A DNA stretch of 64,000 nucleotides, taken from the NCBI GenBank assembly GCA_029204225.1, contig CM055101.1:46365906-46429905 (forward strand). The letters run 5' to 3'. Shown piece by piece: positions 44,311 through 56,604 of the stretch (position 1 is its first letter; the number at the start of each line of letters is the position of its first letter). The notes beneath the pieces were generated by a model that was not told the origin of the DNA, made no database searches, and worked only from the letters and a program-made list of their open reading frames with translations. The stretch is from Diphasiastrum complanatum. Taxonomy: Eukaryota; Streptophyta; Lycopodiopsida; Lycopodiales; Lycopodiaceae. A program made the position numbers and the translations under genes.

Positions 44311-46277
44311 AAGGAGAAAACTCTAAGCATAATTTCAAACAATTTTTGTCCTAATTTGTCAATTTTACCTAACCTAGAGTTTTGCCAAGTTGGTGGCTAG
44401 GCTGGTTATCCACCTCCATTATTCAAAGAAGTTAGCCCTATAATTTAGGAATCATGATAAAAAAAACTATCTAACCCTATGAATGAGATCCAAACTACTT
44501 TGATCTCATCTCACACATGCCAACAAGGATTGACACATGTGGGACCCACAAGCTAGATTTGCCAATTTTTTGACAATTTCTCACACTCCTCCTCAAAGTC
44601 AGCCTAGTCTATCTATAACTCTCTTTCCTTGATGAATGAATAATTCAGAAGTGTCTTAAAAAATCCAGCTACAAATAAGAATCCACCACCTCTTAAAGGA
44701 TCTTTCACCACCTCTTAAAGGATTCCTTAGATAACGATGTCCATGAAGGATCTTTCACCACCTCTTAAAGGATCCCTTACAAGATGTTCTATAAAAGTGT
44801 CCATCTACATATAACACACTTCAAATCTATACATCATGCCAAGCTATGAATTTCAAGACATTTTGTGCACTTGATGGTATATCAATTTTAAGTTATTAAG
44901 TGCATAAATAATGTTTCCAAAGTCAACTTGCCTTGCTTGATTCATATGATTGAGCCTTGATGGCTCCAAATCCAATATATTAGAATTGCCACAATTTTTT
45001 GCATCATCTTCATGAAAGAGGAGATAATTAGCATATAAATGAATGTTGATCCATCATTAAATATAAGGATAATAATTGGATCATGCTCTCTCAAAATGGA
45101 TTTAAGAGAGTAAAGAAGGATTTTGAGTTGAGTATGCCAAGAACTTGGCTCTACTTCCATGATATTGATGATCTCTCCATGATTATGCCAATCCCTTGCC
45201 TTCAAGAACCTTTGCTCACATAGAGCAACACCAAATGGATTGATGAATGCATGAGAGATGTTTCTTTTCTTATTTACTTCCTTTACAAATGAACTTGAGC
45301 CTTGATATTGAAGTGTGTGTTCCTCTATCAATGCAATACAAGATAGTCTACATGGTTACTCTTTTTGTTTTTTCAATGGTTTTGATTGCTCTTGATTGTC
45401 AATAGTTGTACTTCCCACACGTGTGGGCACCTCCTTACCAGTATTTAATTTTAATTATTCACAATTTTTAAACAATTGCATTCTATGTCATTTTGATGAG
45501 TTTTTTGGTGCTAGTTCTAGAAATAGCATCAAAGTATGTTTGCCATCAACTAGATTTGGCTTAGTGTCATGAGATTTAATTATTTGAGGCTGAGTTCAAG
45601 CCCTTTAAATGTGTTTTACATACCTTGAAAAACCATCAAGAAGAAGGAAGAAGATTAAGCCATGTTCTTGTCCAAAATTGGTGAATATTGATAGGAGTTG
45701 ATAGTTCTTTGATAGAATCTCATCTTATCTCCATTCTATCTTTGTGAGTGAGTGTGAGGACTATAAATTTGAGGTAATCAAGAGAAGTGAAACCTTTGTG
45801 AGTTTCTAGATTCAAATCATCACTTCCAATTTTCTTGAGCATTGTTTTGTAGAATCCTTCCTAAGTGTTCTTTTGAATCAAGATCAAAGGGATCTTGCCA
45901 CTTGTGTCTTTGTGAACATCAAGTGAGTTTCTAGTGAGGCAAATTTTGGAAAAGAACTTAGGGATGATCGAGAAATTCAATCTACTTTGTGTTTATTGAT
46001 TTTCTCAAGAGTAGTCAATAGAGTGAAAAATTGTCAAGTAGTCTAGCTTCAAATATCTTTTGATCCTTACCAGCTCTCAAGGCGAGAGTGATTAGACCTT
46101 TGGATCTGAGAAAGTTGATTTTTAGCTCAAGCTTGAGTGATCTATTCTTGGTGAATTAGACAAGACAATTTCTCCAAGCATTATTGACATTGGTGAGGAT
46201 AGTGAAATATACAGTGATCAAGACCTTTGTGGATCTTGATATAACTTTGTGTAAGTCACTATAAGGTTGAAAACACC
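44311..46277. other. Non-coding DNA, probably retroelement leader or LTR remnants
   Basis: No protein domain was recognised. A phrase cacctcttaaaggatctttc is repeated three times at 44,687-44,773. CCCACACGTGTGGGC near 45,414 resembles CCCACACGTGTGAAC in the copia D LTR (53,465). The minus-strand open frame at 44,942-45,331 has no recognisable features. Confidence 0.45.
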
Positions 46278-46583
46278 TTGGCTTTTACCTCTAATCACAA
46301 CTCACATATGTGTACTTTGTGTACCAAAATATTTTTTCCATGGAAGCTAGTGGAAGGAAGATTGTTTAAGTTGAAAGCTAATGTTTCTTTCGAGAGTGTG
46401 AACTTGGCAAAGGAGGAGATCACTCAAGTGGAGACCTTGTCAAATTGTGATCTTGCTAGCATTGAGGAGGAGCATCAAAGAGAGAAAAATCTTGAGGATC
46501 TCCAAGGAGGCCCTCATGACAAAGGCCGAGTCATCAAATTGCATGCAAATGTTCCATTCAAGTGTGCATTAGGGGAGTTTTGA
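46278..46583 (+). pseudogene. Unrecognised open frame with internal repeat
   Basis: The frame encodes about 100 residues, charged and free of stops. Two similar segments occur, GRLFKLKANVSFE and GRVIKLHANVPFK, about 55 residues apart, on either side of an acidic stretch. No family was recognised. It runs into the short inverted-repeat element at 46,568, which supplies its last residues. It could be a decayed exon or transposon gene. Confidence 0.25.
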
Positions 46584-46624
46584 GCTCCAAAAAGACCTTA
46601 TAAGAATTCGCGCAAACATCTAAT
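46568..46624. mobile_element. Short copy of the GC-flanked inverted-repeat element
   Basis: It starts ATTAGGGGAGTTTTGAGC, continues CCAAAAAGACCTTA and AAGAATTCGCGCAA, and ends CATCTAAT, flanked by GC on both sides. The first ~55 bases match the left end of the 371-bp element at 56,106-56,476. It is either an internally deleted or an end-only copy. Confidence 0.65.
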
Positions 46625-46626
46625 GC

Positions 46627-47089
46627 GTTTTGCAGGGGTGGAGAGCATTGGAGATGCTACTATCTTTGATTTTTTCATAGATATTGTTAGTAGACATGAA
46701 GTGACTTGTCTCTTATCTTTAAGATTGATGATGTTTAATAATTTATGTAGATATGACAAGACAATGAAGCTAAATGCTTTGCAATCTACATTTGTTGTTG
46801 ATAAAGCAATTAACTATTTATGTAATAGTTTGGAAGATGGTGTCATAAAAGGAAAAAAATCATTCAATGAAATGTACTTGAGATTCTTTGAGTCTACATG
46901 CTTTGTGCATGATCATTCCAATGTAAGGACCAAAGATTATCCTACTTCAATGATACGAATGATGGTAGTGTTTTGCTCTTCAAGTAGAGATTGTAAAATC
47001 TACATGCTTTCCACCAAAGAAGTTGAATATGGCATGGATCCTAAAAAAATCAACATCCATGTAACGTCCTGCAATATTGGAAAAAAAGA
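46627..47089. other. No recognisable gene
   Basis: A plus-strand open frame from 46,623 continues over the Helitron relic but shows no domain. Its part CKIYMLSTKEVEYG faintly resembles copia RNase H (LSTTEAEY), too little to call. Confidence 0.35.
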
Positions 47090-48330
47090 AGGAAATCAAA
47101 TCGCCCACATTGCTAGACATAGACACATATGCTCTAGCAAAGAAATTAAATCCAAACCGCGATGTGGGGTCATGCGCTCACGACCATCTCCAATACTCAG
47201 CAAATACTCCACAAATCTCGACTGCTCATTCCTATCAGCTCCTTTCACACTCATAACACGCATGTTAGTTGACAATTTGTGCACCTCCATGTGTTTCCAC
47301 AAACACAAACACTTCAACAAAGCGCTCACAATTTGCGCGCGACTGCCTTGTCGTACAACCGGTAAAACTTGACGAAAGTCACTACCAAATATGGTTGGAA
47401 CACCTCCAAATGGAGCATCAATACCCAATATGTCTTGCAAAGACCGATCCACACACTGACTGGCATAATTATGAACCATGGGAGCCTCCTCCCAAATAAT
47501 GAGCTGACATGCCAACAACAACTTACCTAATAGAGATTGTTTTGAAAAGTTGCATGTCGAGCTTTCATTCGATTCCATCGGGGGAATCCTAAATCTTGAG
47601 TGTGCAATTCTACCACCTTTCATCAGCAATATAACAATTCTTGAGGATGCAACTGCCAATGCTATCCATCCTTGTGCACACACGTATGACAACATGACAC
47701 TATAGAGGAATGTCTTGCTAGTACCGCCTGGACCATCTACATAAAACACCCCCGCAACTCTTCATTCAACATGTCTGTGTACTACTCGTTCAAAAATTGT
47801 GTGCTGATATGCATTCAATCCCTTGATATCCACCATCACTTGCGGAATGCTCTCATCAAGAAATACTTCCTCACAAAATAGAGGATCAAAATCAACATCA
47901 CTCTCAGGGAGTCTGAACCCAAAATTTGCTAAAGATTTTCCTACTGCCTGCATATGCGACTCCACATCCATAATAGCTCTATCTATCAAAAGCTGACTCA
48001 CTGTAACAGTCTCGCACATCACAGGTTGTCCCAACTCATGTGCATAATTCTCTACTAAATGAGGCTCTATACTCTTCCAAAGATCTAACGGATCAAAAGG
48101 GGCACATGTCAGCAAAAGTATAGCAAACATGAGTTGAAGCTGCGATGGAGTTCCCCATGACACTGCCTCATGCAAGTAGTTGATCCACTCCATTGCATCA
48201 TTTATAAGAAATTTGTGTCTGCACACATCTCTAAATGACAAAAACAACTCGCCATCAAACACAAGTCCTCATAACTTGTTGCACCTCTCACATGAGCCAA
48301 AAGAACTCTCAAAAGTAGCTCTAGCTGTAG
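47090..48330 (-). mobile_element. Helitron helicase (PIF1-like) relic
   Basis: Down the minus strand: [17 protein letters not shown] (48,330 down), a frameshift near 48,265, then [34 protein letters not shown] and LRLPESDVDFDP-like sequence, a stop at 47,760, and the SF1B helicase with VDGPGGTSKTFLY (motif I), LIIWEEAPMV (motif II) and IFGSDFRQVLPVV (motif III). This order is that of plant Helitron Rep/helicase proteins. Motif I has Ser in place of the Gly before Lys and motif II has EE for DE, so ATPase function is probably lost. The Rep nuclease part is absent; the 5' side ends at the (AT)n tract and the 3' side near 47,090. Confidence 0.88.
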
Positions 48331-48345
48331 CAGTAGCCCTATCTG

Positions 48346-48640
<295 letters not shown>

Positions 48641-50600
48641 CTATGTATAGTTTTGCGCATGTGTATGGGTGCACCCATGCATCCTCCTCCCCTCACACCC
48701 ATGCATACACAAATTTTTCACTTAAAATGATGGAGAGGGGGATGCATGTATGGAGAAAGGCATGCATGGCACTCCTCCCCATGCATGCATGCATATTGAC
48801 CACCTTCAGTGCTGCAGATTGAAGGGCAAATGCTTGTCTTAGGCTTTTTGCCTGTCAAATTACGGACATTTATATAATGCACCCTTCCAATGTGAAAGGA
48901 AAAGAAATGGGCATTCCTTCATATTTAAAGGAAACCTTTAGAAAGATACTTGTGAAGAAGTGTATAAATCATGGTTTAATTAAAAAATATTGTATTTTAT
49001 ATGGTACTTATTTAGTCAATGTATGATTTGAAAGGTGAAACTGGGTTATACCTTTCAAAGCATATTTTATTAAAGGGTATAGTTGTCCTTTTATAAAGGT
49101 GGCCCACCTTTCCCATTATTGGCCACCACATTTATTGGCCATCTTTCCCATTAACGGGCCAATTCATATTCTCTTGTTGTGGTTTGCTAATGAATCTCTT
49201 TCAGTTCGGGGCCTCTCTCCGAAGTCGCTTACGGGCACCTCATGCACTATAACACCCGCACCAATGAGAGCGTGGTGCACGCGCGTGGGCCCACTGAGGG
49301 ATTCCCGAGCATCTAGGCAGAGGGGGGCGGAGGGAAGCAGAGGGAAGCGCAATGGTGGCGCAGTGTTGCAGCCTCCATCCAGCGGCCAACTGCCAACTGC
49401 CTCATGAAGCCAACTGCCTGAGCTGCTTGAGCTGAGGTGGGAGGAGCTCATCCAACTGAGAGCTGCTCAGTTTTCTTGCTCAATTTTTTGCTCTTGCTAT
49501 AGAAAACTGTTCTGCTTGCCCTCTTATGAGTGCCTCGTCTGCTCCTCTCAAAGGCGTCTGCTCAGCCTTGCTCTCGTCCCTCTTCTGGGTGCCTCGTCTG
49601 CTCAGCCCGGTCACTGTTGTGGTTTTGCTGGCAAGGACATTGGATCTGTTGTTGGCAAGAACGTTGGAGCTACGTGGGTTCTAGTTGTGCTCAGCTCGTA
49701 ATGTCAGTTGTGGTTGGCAGAATGAGACTAATGATGGCTCTTCGGATGATTCCATGAGCGCTTGATGCTGGCAAAAATGTCCGAGCTGCTATACTGAGTA
49801 ATTCATCTTCTATTTTGTTGCATTTATGCATTGCATGTGTTTTTAACTTCCTCAATCATGAATTTGATTGTTCATTGTTTTTTCACAATAGAATTTGTTT
49901 TTTCCACTCAACAGCTTCTGTATCTTACATTGAAACATCAGATTGTACATCGGGGAGCCAGATCTTTTCATCCACAGTACAGGCACCTCATTGGTCGTCA
50001 CACCTGATACCCCCTTCATGCCATTGTCTTTATTGTACAATACAAACTTTCACATAGTAACATGAAATTCGTCATTCAATGGAGCTTCGAATCATCAACC
50101 TCAGCACTCTATTTCTACAAAGTAGGCCTTGAAGACTCCTAGCTTTCTATTTTTCCAGTAGCAAAATCTTTTATCCCACTGACTGAAAACTTTTGTTGCG
50201 ACATGCACGAGAAAAGCAACCAAAAATATTATAGAATGCAAACGGCACATGAAACATTGCAAATAGACTGAAATGAAAATGTGTTTTTAGCAACTGGGAC
50301 TCTTCCACCGTGAAAACAAATACAATTTAGATGAAAAATTTGCCTGCAGGCAACAGAACCTCATACCATACAAAAATCAATAGATCGTTATAAGTAGTTT
50401 CTAAAAAGCTCACACTAAAGTGAATGAGGAAATCCAATGGCAAAAGCCATTCAGGAGATTGCTTAAAAAAAAATTACCTCAAAAAGACTTCCAAAGTCAT
50501 TCCATGTGCATTGCACTATTTTTTCATAGTACATGGGAACCACATGCTCAACAACCCAAACATCGTCAACAATCCAAACATCGTCAACAATCCTACTGAC
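48641..50600. other. No assignable gene
   Basis: GC-richer sequence at 49,200-49,700 contains a duplicated phrase (ggtgcctcgtctgctcagcc and gagtgcctcgtctgctcctc, about 49,530 and 49,588). catgcatg-rich text lies at 48,670-48,795. A block ttccactcaacagcttctgt at 49,903 also occurs in the two 176-bp repeats at 50.6 and 51.7 kb. Short open frames here show no domain. Confidence 0.4.
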
Positions 50601-50776
50601 AGTGATATCACATTGGAAGAAGCACTATTGCTTCTTCATTTGAATATGGCACCACTTTACATGCAGCAAAATAAAAATTTCCACTCAACAGCTTCTGTTG
50701 GTGAAGGTACTACTACTTCAATGGTAGTTAGGTCATCCACAACTTATGGCCATTTAAGTTCATGATATAGAAATTA
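50601..50776 (+). repeat. 176-bp direct repeat, copy 1
   Basis: Begins agtgatatcacattggaaga and ends tcatgatatagaaatta. It is matched at full length and about 97 percent identity by 51,680-51,855. It reads through as ITLEEALLLLHLNMAPLY in one frame, which is unrecognised. Confidence 0.92.
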
Positions 50777-51679
50777 GTACCGCATTTACCTCTCAAGGAA
50801 CCAAATTGCAAGAGACATTCATCAATACTTGAGTTCTAGGTTTAGGGAAATTACTTAGGACTGTATAACTCTTTATTTATTTTATAACTAAGATGATATA
50901 TACCTTTGATTGCAAAGCTTTGAGGTCCATGGAAACATGATACTGTACGCGGCAGCACAACCTACCCCTCCCCAACCAAGCACACCTATAGACATATATG
51001 TATAATAGTGAGGTAAGGGAAATTGTGATGGGCAGGAAGCACCATTTGCCTTTCAAGGAAACAGTAGACTGGATAATAAATAAAATTTGAGCAGCCGGTG
51101 AGGCTGCATTTGTTTGTAAAATATGTGTTTAACTAACCCAGAATCAGTGGAGGTGGTGATAAGAAAGCTCTGTTGGGTTGACTAGAGTAGTGGTTGCTGA
51201 GAAGAGCTTAGCATCACACAACAGTCTGCACGAGAATGCATTGATAGTTAAAATATAATAGCCTAGTTCAGATTGGTGGAAAAATTTGGAGGTGGTCAAT
51301 GGTGAAAAGGAAAAGGTGGAGCTATGGCTGTACTTATGCTAGTATTAGTGGATGAGGGAATGAAATTAGAGGTTTTTTTTTTGTTCATTTTGATCTATGA
51401 ACTCAGATTTATGGAGCCTAAAGGTGGTCAATGGCAAAAAGGGATAGGTGAAAAAGGCATGTTTAGTAGCTATTACTGAAGCTATGGATCTTAGAGTAGG
51501 TTAATGCGTTAAGTTAAGAAAGTTTTTGCTAATTTGGATGGAGATGCAGGGGTGGTGTAAGTCCCCGTTGTCCTAGATCTATGGATTGAAGCTGTCAATG
51601 ATGGAGTTGACTATAGCCCAGTTAATAATGAGTGATATCACAGTGATTTGGTTATTAACAATGATATACCAGATTGCAT
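50777..51679. other. Spacer between the 176-bp repeats, no gene recognised
   Basis: About 0.9 kb containing a near-duplicated phrase (ggtggtcaatggtgaaaagg at about 51,292 and aggtggtcaatggcaaaaag at about 51,423). No protein domain. Confidence 0.45.
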
Positions 51680-51855
51680 AGTGATATCACATTGGAAGAA
51701 GCACTATTGCTTCTTCATTTGAATATGGCACCACTTTACATGCAGCAAAATAAAAATTTCCACTCAACAGCTTCTGTTGGCGAAGGCATTACTACTTCAA
51801 TGGTAGTTAGGTCATCCACAACTTATGGCCATTTTAGTTCATGATATAGAAATTA
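51680..51855 (+). repeat. 176-bp direct repeat, copy 2
   Basis: Same length as copy 1, differing by about five bases. It ends exactly where the gypsy relic begins. Confidence 0.92.
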
Positions 51856-51859
51856 TTTT

Positions 51860-52700
51860 TCTCATTTCAGGACCATATTATAATGTTGCTTAGCTTGTTT
51901 CTTTGTCATTGGTCCTACAAGTTTTCCTTCCTTCAATATAACTGCTTTCGGCAATTTTATTGTCGGTTCATCAAGAATTTCTCAATTTCCAAACCTTGTA
52001 GGATCCATGTGATTAAAATTTGCTCATCTGTGAGTTCTACATTTTCATCGTAAGACAAAGCATGAGACATGAATGAGTTCATTTTCAATCGAATCTAGGA
52101 TTGGATTGGTTGATATCCATGCCATGTTCATCATATTGACTGGGAATGTGATCGACCCTATCTAAAGCTGGATCAAATAAAAGAATCTCGTTCAGTTTTG
52201 ATTGGTTATCTCCTTGACACATATAGCCTGCTGTACAATCCACTAATGCAAGAGCTTGATTTAATTGACAGTATTTGTTTGAGAGTCATAATTAACTCCC
52301 AAAGTTTTTACTTGTCGATCACATGTATGATCTATTAATGATAAATCATCATCCCATTTTTGGACAACTGGCTTGATTGTTCAAATGATTGGATCAACTT
52401 TGACTGCATGCTCATGATTCTCAAAAGTAATTTTTTTGGTGCCCCATTTATGAATTACTTGCGCAACTCGCAATTATGGACGTCCCAATAAGACACGATA
52501 AACATTAGGTGCGTTAGGTAAGTCCATTACTACAAAAGGAATGACAAACTGAACTCCAACAATCTTGACATGTATATCTTCCACCATTCCCTTAGGATAG
52601 ACTATCGTTTGATCTGCTAATTTAATGGCAAAAGGTGCAGGCTTCATCCTTGTAAGGCCCCATTTTGCACATAGCTTTGTTGAAATTAGGTTCACTCTTG
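51860..52700 (-). mobile_element. Gypsy protease-to-linker relic, copy 2
   Basis: The minus strand gives NLISTKLCAKWGLTRMKPAP, FAIKLADQTIVYPKGMVEDI and VIPFVVMDLPN, then YRVLLGRP (52,695-52,474). Decayed sequence continues to PTIKLPKAVILKEGKLVGPM near 51,890. This is the retropepsin and following linker of a plant gypsy element; the protease start with the active-site Asp is cut off. It is the same family as 40,191-40,600. No RT follows. Confidence 0.75.
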
Positions 52701-53497
52701 AATGTTGAAAAATGAAAAATCATCTATCTTGACTTTAGGCTTTGGCAAAGTTTTTTCTGTGTGTATGTAATGTTTCATATTGCAAAATGCTAATTTTGGC
52801 CTTGAAGAAACTCAAGCTACACAGTTTTTTGAGTCTAGTTGGTCATATACAACATGCATATAGAATGTAGACATAGAAATGCCAATTATGGGCTTGTAGA
52901 AACTCGTGGCATATCACATGCAATAATTGTAAGTGATCCAAAGTGACATGCAAGGCATGCACAAAGTGAATTGGACACATGCATGGTGATTTGGACAAAT
53001 TTAGTCTAGAATTTGACACTTGGTAAAAGTAGGTAGAAATGCATGCATGTAAAGTGACAAATGTCACTAGTTTGCTACTTTTCACTTTTAGATGTGGATG
53101 AAAGTAGGAGAAAGATGGTTCTACCTCGAGCTACTCCAATCTCCATAAATATGTGTAGGCTCTCTCATAACTTTTGATGAAGAACCAAGCTTTGAAGCTA
53201 TTCCATGTCAATTTGGATCTATCTTATTGTATGCTTGAATTTTGCTCTCTCTTTCTCTCTCCAACTCGAGTAGATGATTATGCTAATGCATTAGATTCTT
53301 GTACTTCTTCTCTTTTGATATTGAATGCAATCATTCTTTGATCATTAGCATGCTAGATTGTGCTTTGGCCATAAATTCTTGTACTAGATCTTGATATTCA
53401 ATCTAGAATCAAATCATGTGCTAAACACAAAGCTTAACAAGATCATTCACACTTGAGGATTGTTCCCCACACGTGTGAACTTGCTGGAATTTTATCA
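52701..53497 (+). mobile_element. Probable 5' LTR of copia D
   Basis: The sequence just before the PBS ends ACTTGCTGGAATTTTATCA, with the CA expected of an LTR end. The upstream border could not be fixed because no second LTR of this family is in the window. CACACGTGTG at 53,468 is a palindrome shared with LTR-like text near 45,415 and a similar CCCACGTGTGG near 63,100. Confidence 0.5.
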
Positions 53498-53510
53498 TGG
53501 TATCAAAGCC
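53498..53510 (+). mobile_element. Copia D primer-binding site
   Basis: TGGTATCAAAGCC directly follows the LTR end; one base from TGGTATCAGAGCC. Confidence 0.8.
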
Positions 53511-54261
53511 AAATTAAGCTTTGCATGCTATTATCACTGATTATGCAAGAATTTGTGAGCTCAATTCAAGCAAAATGGTTGTTTATCACTTTTCTTTATC
53601 TTTTCTTGAAAAGTATTTGGATCAAAGAGGATAGAATCAAGATTTTCAGATCAGAATTGACATTGTACGGAATTTTGGAATTCCACACGTGAAAATCAGA
53701 GATTTTTAGACCTCTTTATTTCCTTCATCATTGGTCCAAAGATATTGATCTTATAGCTTGATGGAAAGCTTATAAGGAGTACTTTCCATTGCAATTGATC
53801 TCAAATGAATTTGATATGTCAAGAGTTATAAGCTCTTAAAGAGGGTAGGGAGAGCTCCAAAATCCGAGTGACCACTTTTTTTATTTGATCCAATTTAGCT
53901 TGATTCACAATCCATTGTTTTGAGTAATCAACACAAGAAACTTGAGATCTAGACATAGTTTGGAGTTATTGAACACATTGAGCCTTCTTTGAATCAATAG
54001 TGATTTCTTTTGAAGCATCTAACACATGCCAAAAGTAGGATCAAAACTTGTCTATGCTCCTAAATGCATTTTGAGAGATTGATCTAGTTTATCTTGTTTT
54101 GTGGAATATTTGAGACCTATCTCAAATACAATTGCAAGATTTCAAATAGGATTTGGTAGTACACCCTTGAAAATTCCTATAGTGAAAGAGAGTAGCAACA
54201 TCTAGTTTGTTTGGAACAAGCTCAAGCATATAATTGTCCAATAACAAGAAGTCTTCACAAT
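53511..54261 (+). other. Copia D leader
   Basis: Untranslated region between PBS and the gag start, about 750 bases, with no open frame of interest. Confidence 0.55.
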
Positions 54262-55904
54262 ATGGCACCTGTAGGAGGATATCTCTTAGAACCAAGTGAA
54301 AGACTAAGTACCTCCAATTATTCAATATGGAAGGTTAGGATGGAGTCTGTTCTTGTACTCTAGGATGTTATGGACATAGTACTTGGTATTGAGGAGGAGC
54401 CTGAAGCAGAACTTGAAATACCAAAGTGTAGGAAAAGAGCTACAATGGCTCTATACTTCATTAAAATGAATGTCTCTAATGAGATTCTAAGAGAAATTGG
54501 ATCTTGCACCACTACTAAAGAGGCTTGGGATGCACTTAAGTCTATCTATGAAGCTAAGAACGCTTCTAGAATTCTCACTCTTAGAAATCATATTTCTCAA
54601 AGATTTCAAAGAAGTGAGGAGTGCATCAAATTATGTTCTAAGAGTAAAATATTTTCATAGGGAGCTTGCTTGTGTTGGTGTCACAATCAATCAAGATGAG
54701 CTAGTACAAGTCATTCTTAATGGCTTAAAAGAAGACTATGATAATCTTGTTCAATCCTTTGTCATAAAGGAGGAGTTGCCCAATCTGGAGACTCTTGAAG
54801 GAATTCTCATCTATGAAGAGGCAAGGCAAAGTTACAAACTTTCAAGGATGAACAAACTCGAGCATATTGGAAGTGACAAAGCTCTCTTTGTCAAGGACAA
54901 GCATAAAGGGAGGAGCAAGAACTAGTTTTCTCAAGCCTTCAACAAAGACAAAGCAAAGGACAAAGACAAAGATGGAGAAGAGGATGACTCAACTCATCCT
55001 TCTACTTCCAACACCAAGAAGAAGAAAGTCAAGTGTTTCTTTTGTGGCAAGAAGGGACACTATGCCTCTAATTGCTTCAAAAAGAAAAATCAACTCAAAC
55101 AAGCAAATCTATAATGAGAAAGAAGAAGACTTTATTGCAAGTGAAGGAGAAGGATCTCTCATGGTGTCAAGCTTTTCTTCAACACCCTTCAAGAAGGATG
55201 GAACATGGTACATCGATAGTGGTGCCTCATCACATATGTGTTGTTCAAAGGAGTCTTTTGACTCTATCGTACCTTATAAAGGACTTAAACTTATCTATTT
55301 ATACAGCAAATGATCATGAATGCTCTATTGAAGAAATTGGCAATATTCCATTAAAACTTGCTTCTTCTAAAGTTCTATCACTTTCCAATGTTCTTTTTTT
55401 TCTAAGCTTACAATGAGCTTGATAAGTGCTGGAAAGTTGCTTGATTGTGGTTGTGATATGAAATTCAATGCCAATACTTGCTTTATTAAGAAAGGTGATG
55501 AGATCCTAGTTAATGGATCTAGATATGGTAGCATCTTCAAGTTATATTCTTTTGAGAATGCAAACTTTTGTGAAATTATTTTTCTGTCTAAGGAGGAGTT
55601 ATGGCATAGAAGGTTGGGGCATCCAACTATAAATATATGCTTTCTATGATCAAGAATGATAAGGCTATTGGCCTACCAAGATCACTTTCCAAAGATATCA
55701 AGCCATGTGAGACTTGTGCTACTGCAAAATCACATAGAAATCCATAACAAAAGTCTTCTATTAAGACTCGCATCCTTTGGAATTAATTCACTCGGATGTT
55801 TTCTTCCTCAACAAGTATTGGTGGTGCAACTTATTTTATTACCTTTGTTGGAGGGTTTGCGGATCCCAAGGCAATTCTAACCCTAGTCAATAAGTGAGAG
55901 AGAT
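54262..55904 (+). mobile_element. Copia D: gag, protease and start of integrase
   Basis: From ATG 54,262: STSNYSIWKVRMES (gag N-terminus), a stop TAG before DVMDIVLGIEEEP, GSCTTTKEAWDALKSIYEAK, frameshift near 54,610, then YVLRVKYFHRELACVG and LVQVILNGLKEDYDNLVQSF. The zinc knuckle CFFCGKKGHYASNC lies at about 55,031-55,072. Protease WYIDSGASSHMCC follows at about 55,208, then SLISAGKLLDCGCDMKFN, GAG-pre-integrase [10 protein letters not shown] and the integrase start KPCETCATAKSH. The integrase core is cut after YFITFV by copia C, which starts at 55,905. The rest of the element is not seen beyond 62,249, so its 3' part is lost. Confidence 0.88.
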
Positions 55905-56551
55905 ACTTAGAATTTGCTTTGCACAGGAACACAGATCATGCTACACAGTAACACAAACAGAAAACACTCTCCACAACAAGCTCACATAGCAACTATATTT
56001 CTCAAAATGGAATTACACTGTACATATAGTTGTTCACTCAGGCAACCCATGCATGACCCAGGTTCCCGTTGGCAGGACGCGTGTCCCGTCGACTTACCTT
56101 GTGGCATTAGGGGAGTTCTGGGCCAAAAAGACCCTTTAAAAATTCGTGCAAGATGTCTTTTATATTATTAAAATATTATAACACTAATACTTTTGACTTG
56201 CCATAACTTTTTAATCATAGCTCAAAAGTATGTAATCTTACATATCAATGGAAAGGCCTTGTTGAGCGCTTTCTAATGCACCAAACTCTGCTAAATTCGA
56301 ACTTACCACTAAAAAGTTATGCCATTTTTAGTGTGGAATCAAAATGTGGACTCAAAAAGTTACGTTATGTAGATTTCAAATTTGAGTGTTTTGATTGGTC
56401 CATGTGTAAGAAAAATTTGAGAAAAAATATAAAAAGAATTTTTACAAAGGGTCTTTTTGGAATTTAGAACTCTAATGCGAGGCCAACTGATCCTTATCCA
56501 CTGATAGGACCCACAATACAGTAACAAAATGATTCTATTTTAATTCTAACT
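55905..56551 (-). mobile_element. Copia C 3' LTR, with an insertion
   Basis: Matches 61,976-62,249. Without the 371-bp insert and one extra GC it is 274 bases, exactly the length of the other LTR, with about 20 differences. On the minus strand it starts AGTTAGAATTAAA and ends CAAATTCTAAGT, so the termini are AGTTAGAATT...AATTCTAAGT rather than TG...CA. Confidence 0.9.
56106..56476. mobile_element. 371-bp inverted-repeat element in the copia C LTR
   Basis: The left end ATTAGGGGAGTTCTGGGCC then AAAAAGACCCTTT and AAAAATTC is mirrored by the right end, whose complement reads ATTAGAGTTCTAAATTCC, AAAAAGACCCTTT and AAAAATTC. It is flanked by GC on both sides (56,104-56,105 and 56,477-56,478); the empty site in the other LTR has only one GC. 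The interior is AT-rich and non-coding. It is a MITE-like non-autonomous DNA element. A short relative lies at 46,568-46,624. Confidence 0.88.
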
Positions 56552-56562
56552 CTCTCCCTTAA
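56552..56562 (-). mobile_element. Copia C polypurine tract
   Basis: The minus strand reads TTAAGGGAGAG immediately before the 3' LTR, the expected place for the plus-strand primer. Confidence 0.75.
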
Positions 56563-56604
56563 AACAGAGTCACTTTTTATATAGTCATATACATAGCTTT
56601 AAAG

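Noticed and set aside
46623-47372. 249-residue plus-strand open frame
   Set aside because: Its second half is antisense to the Helitron helicase, and the first half has no recognisable domain.
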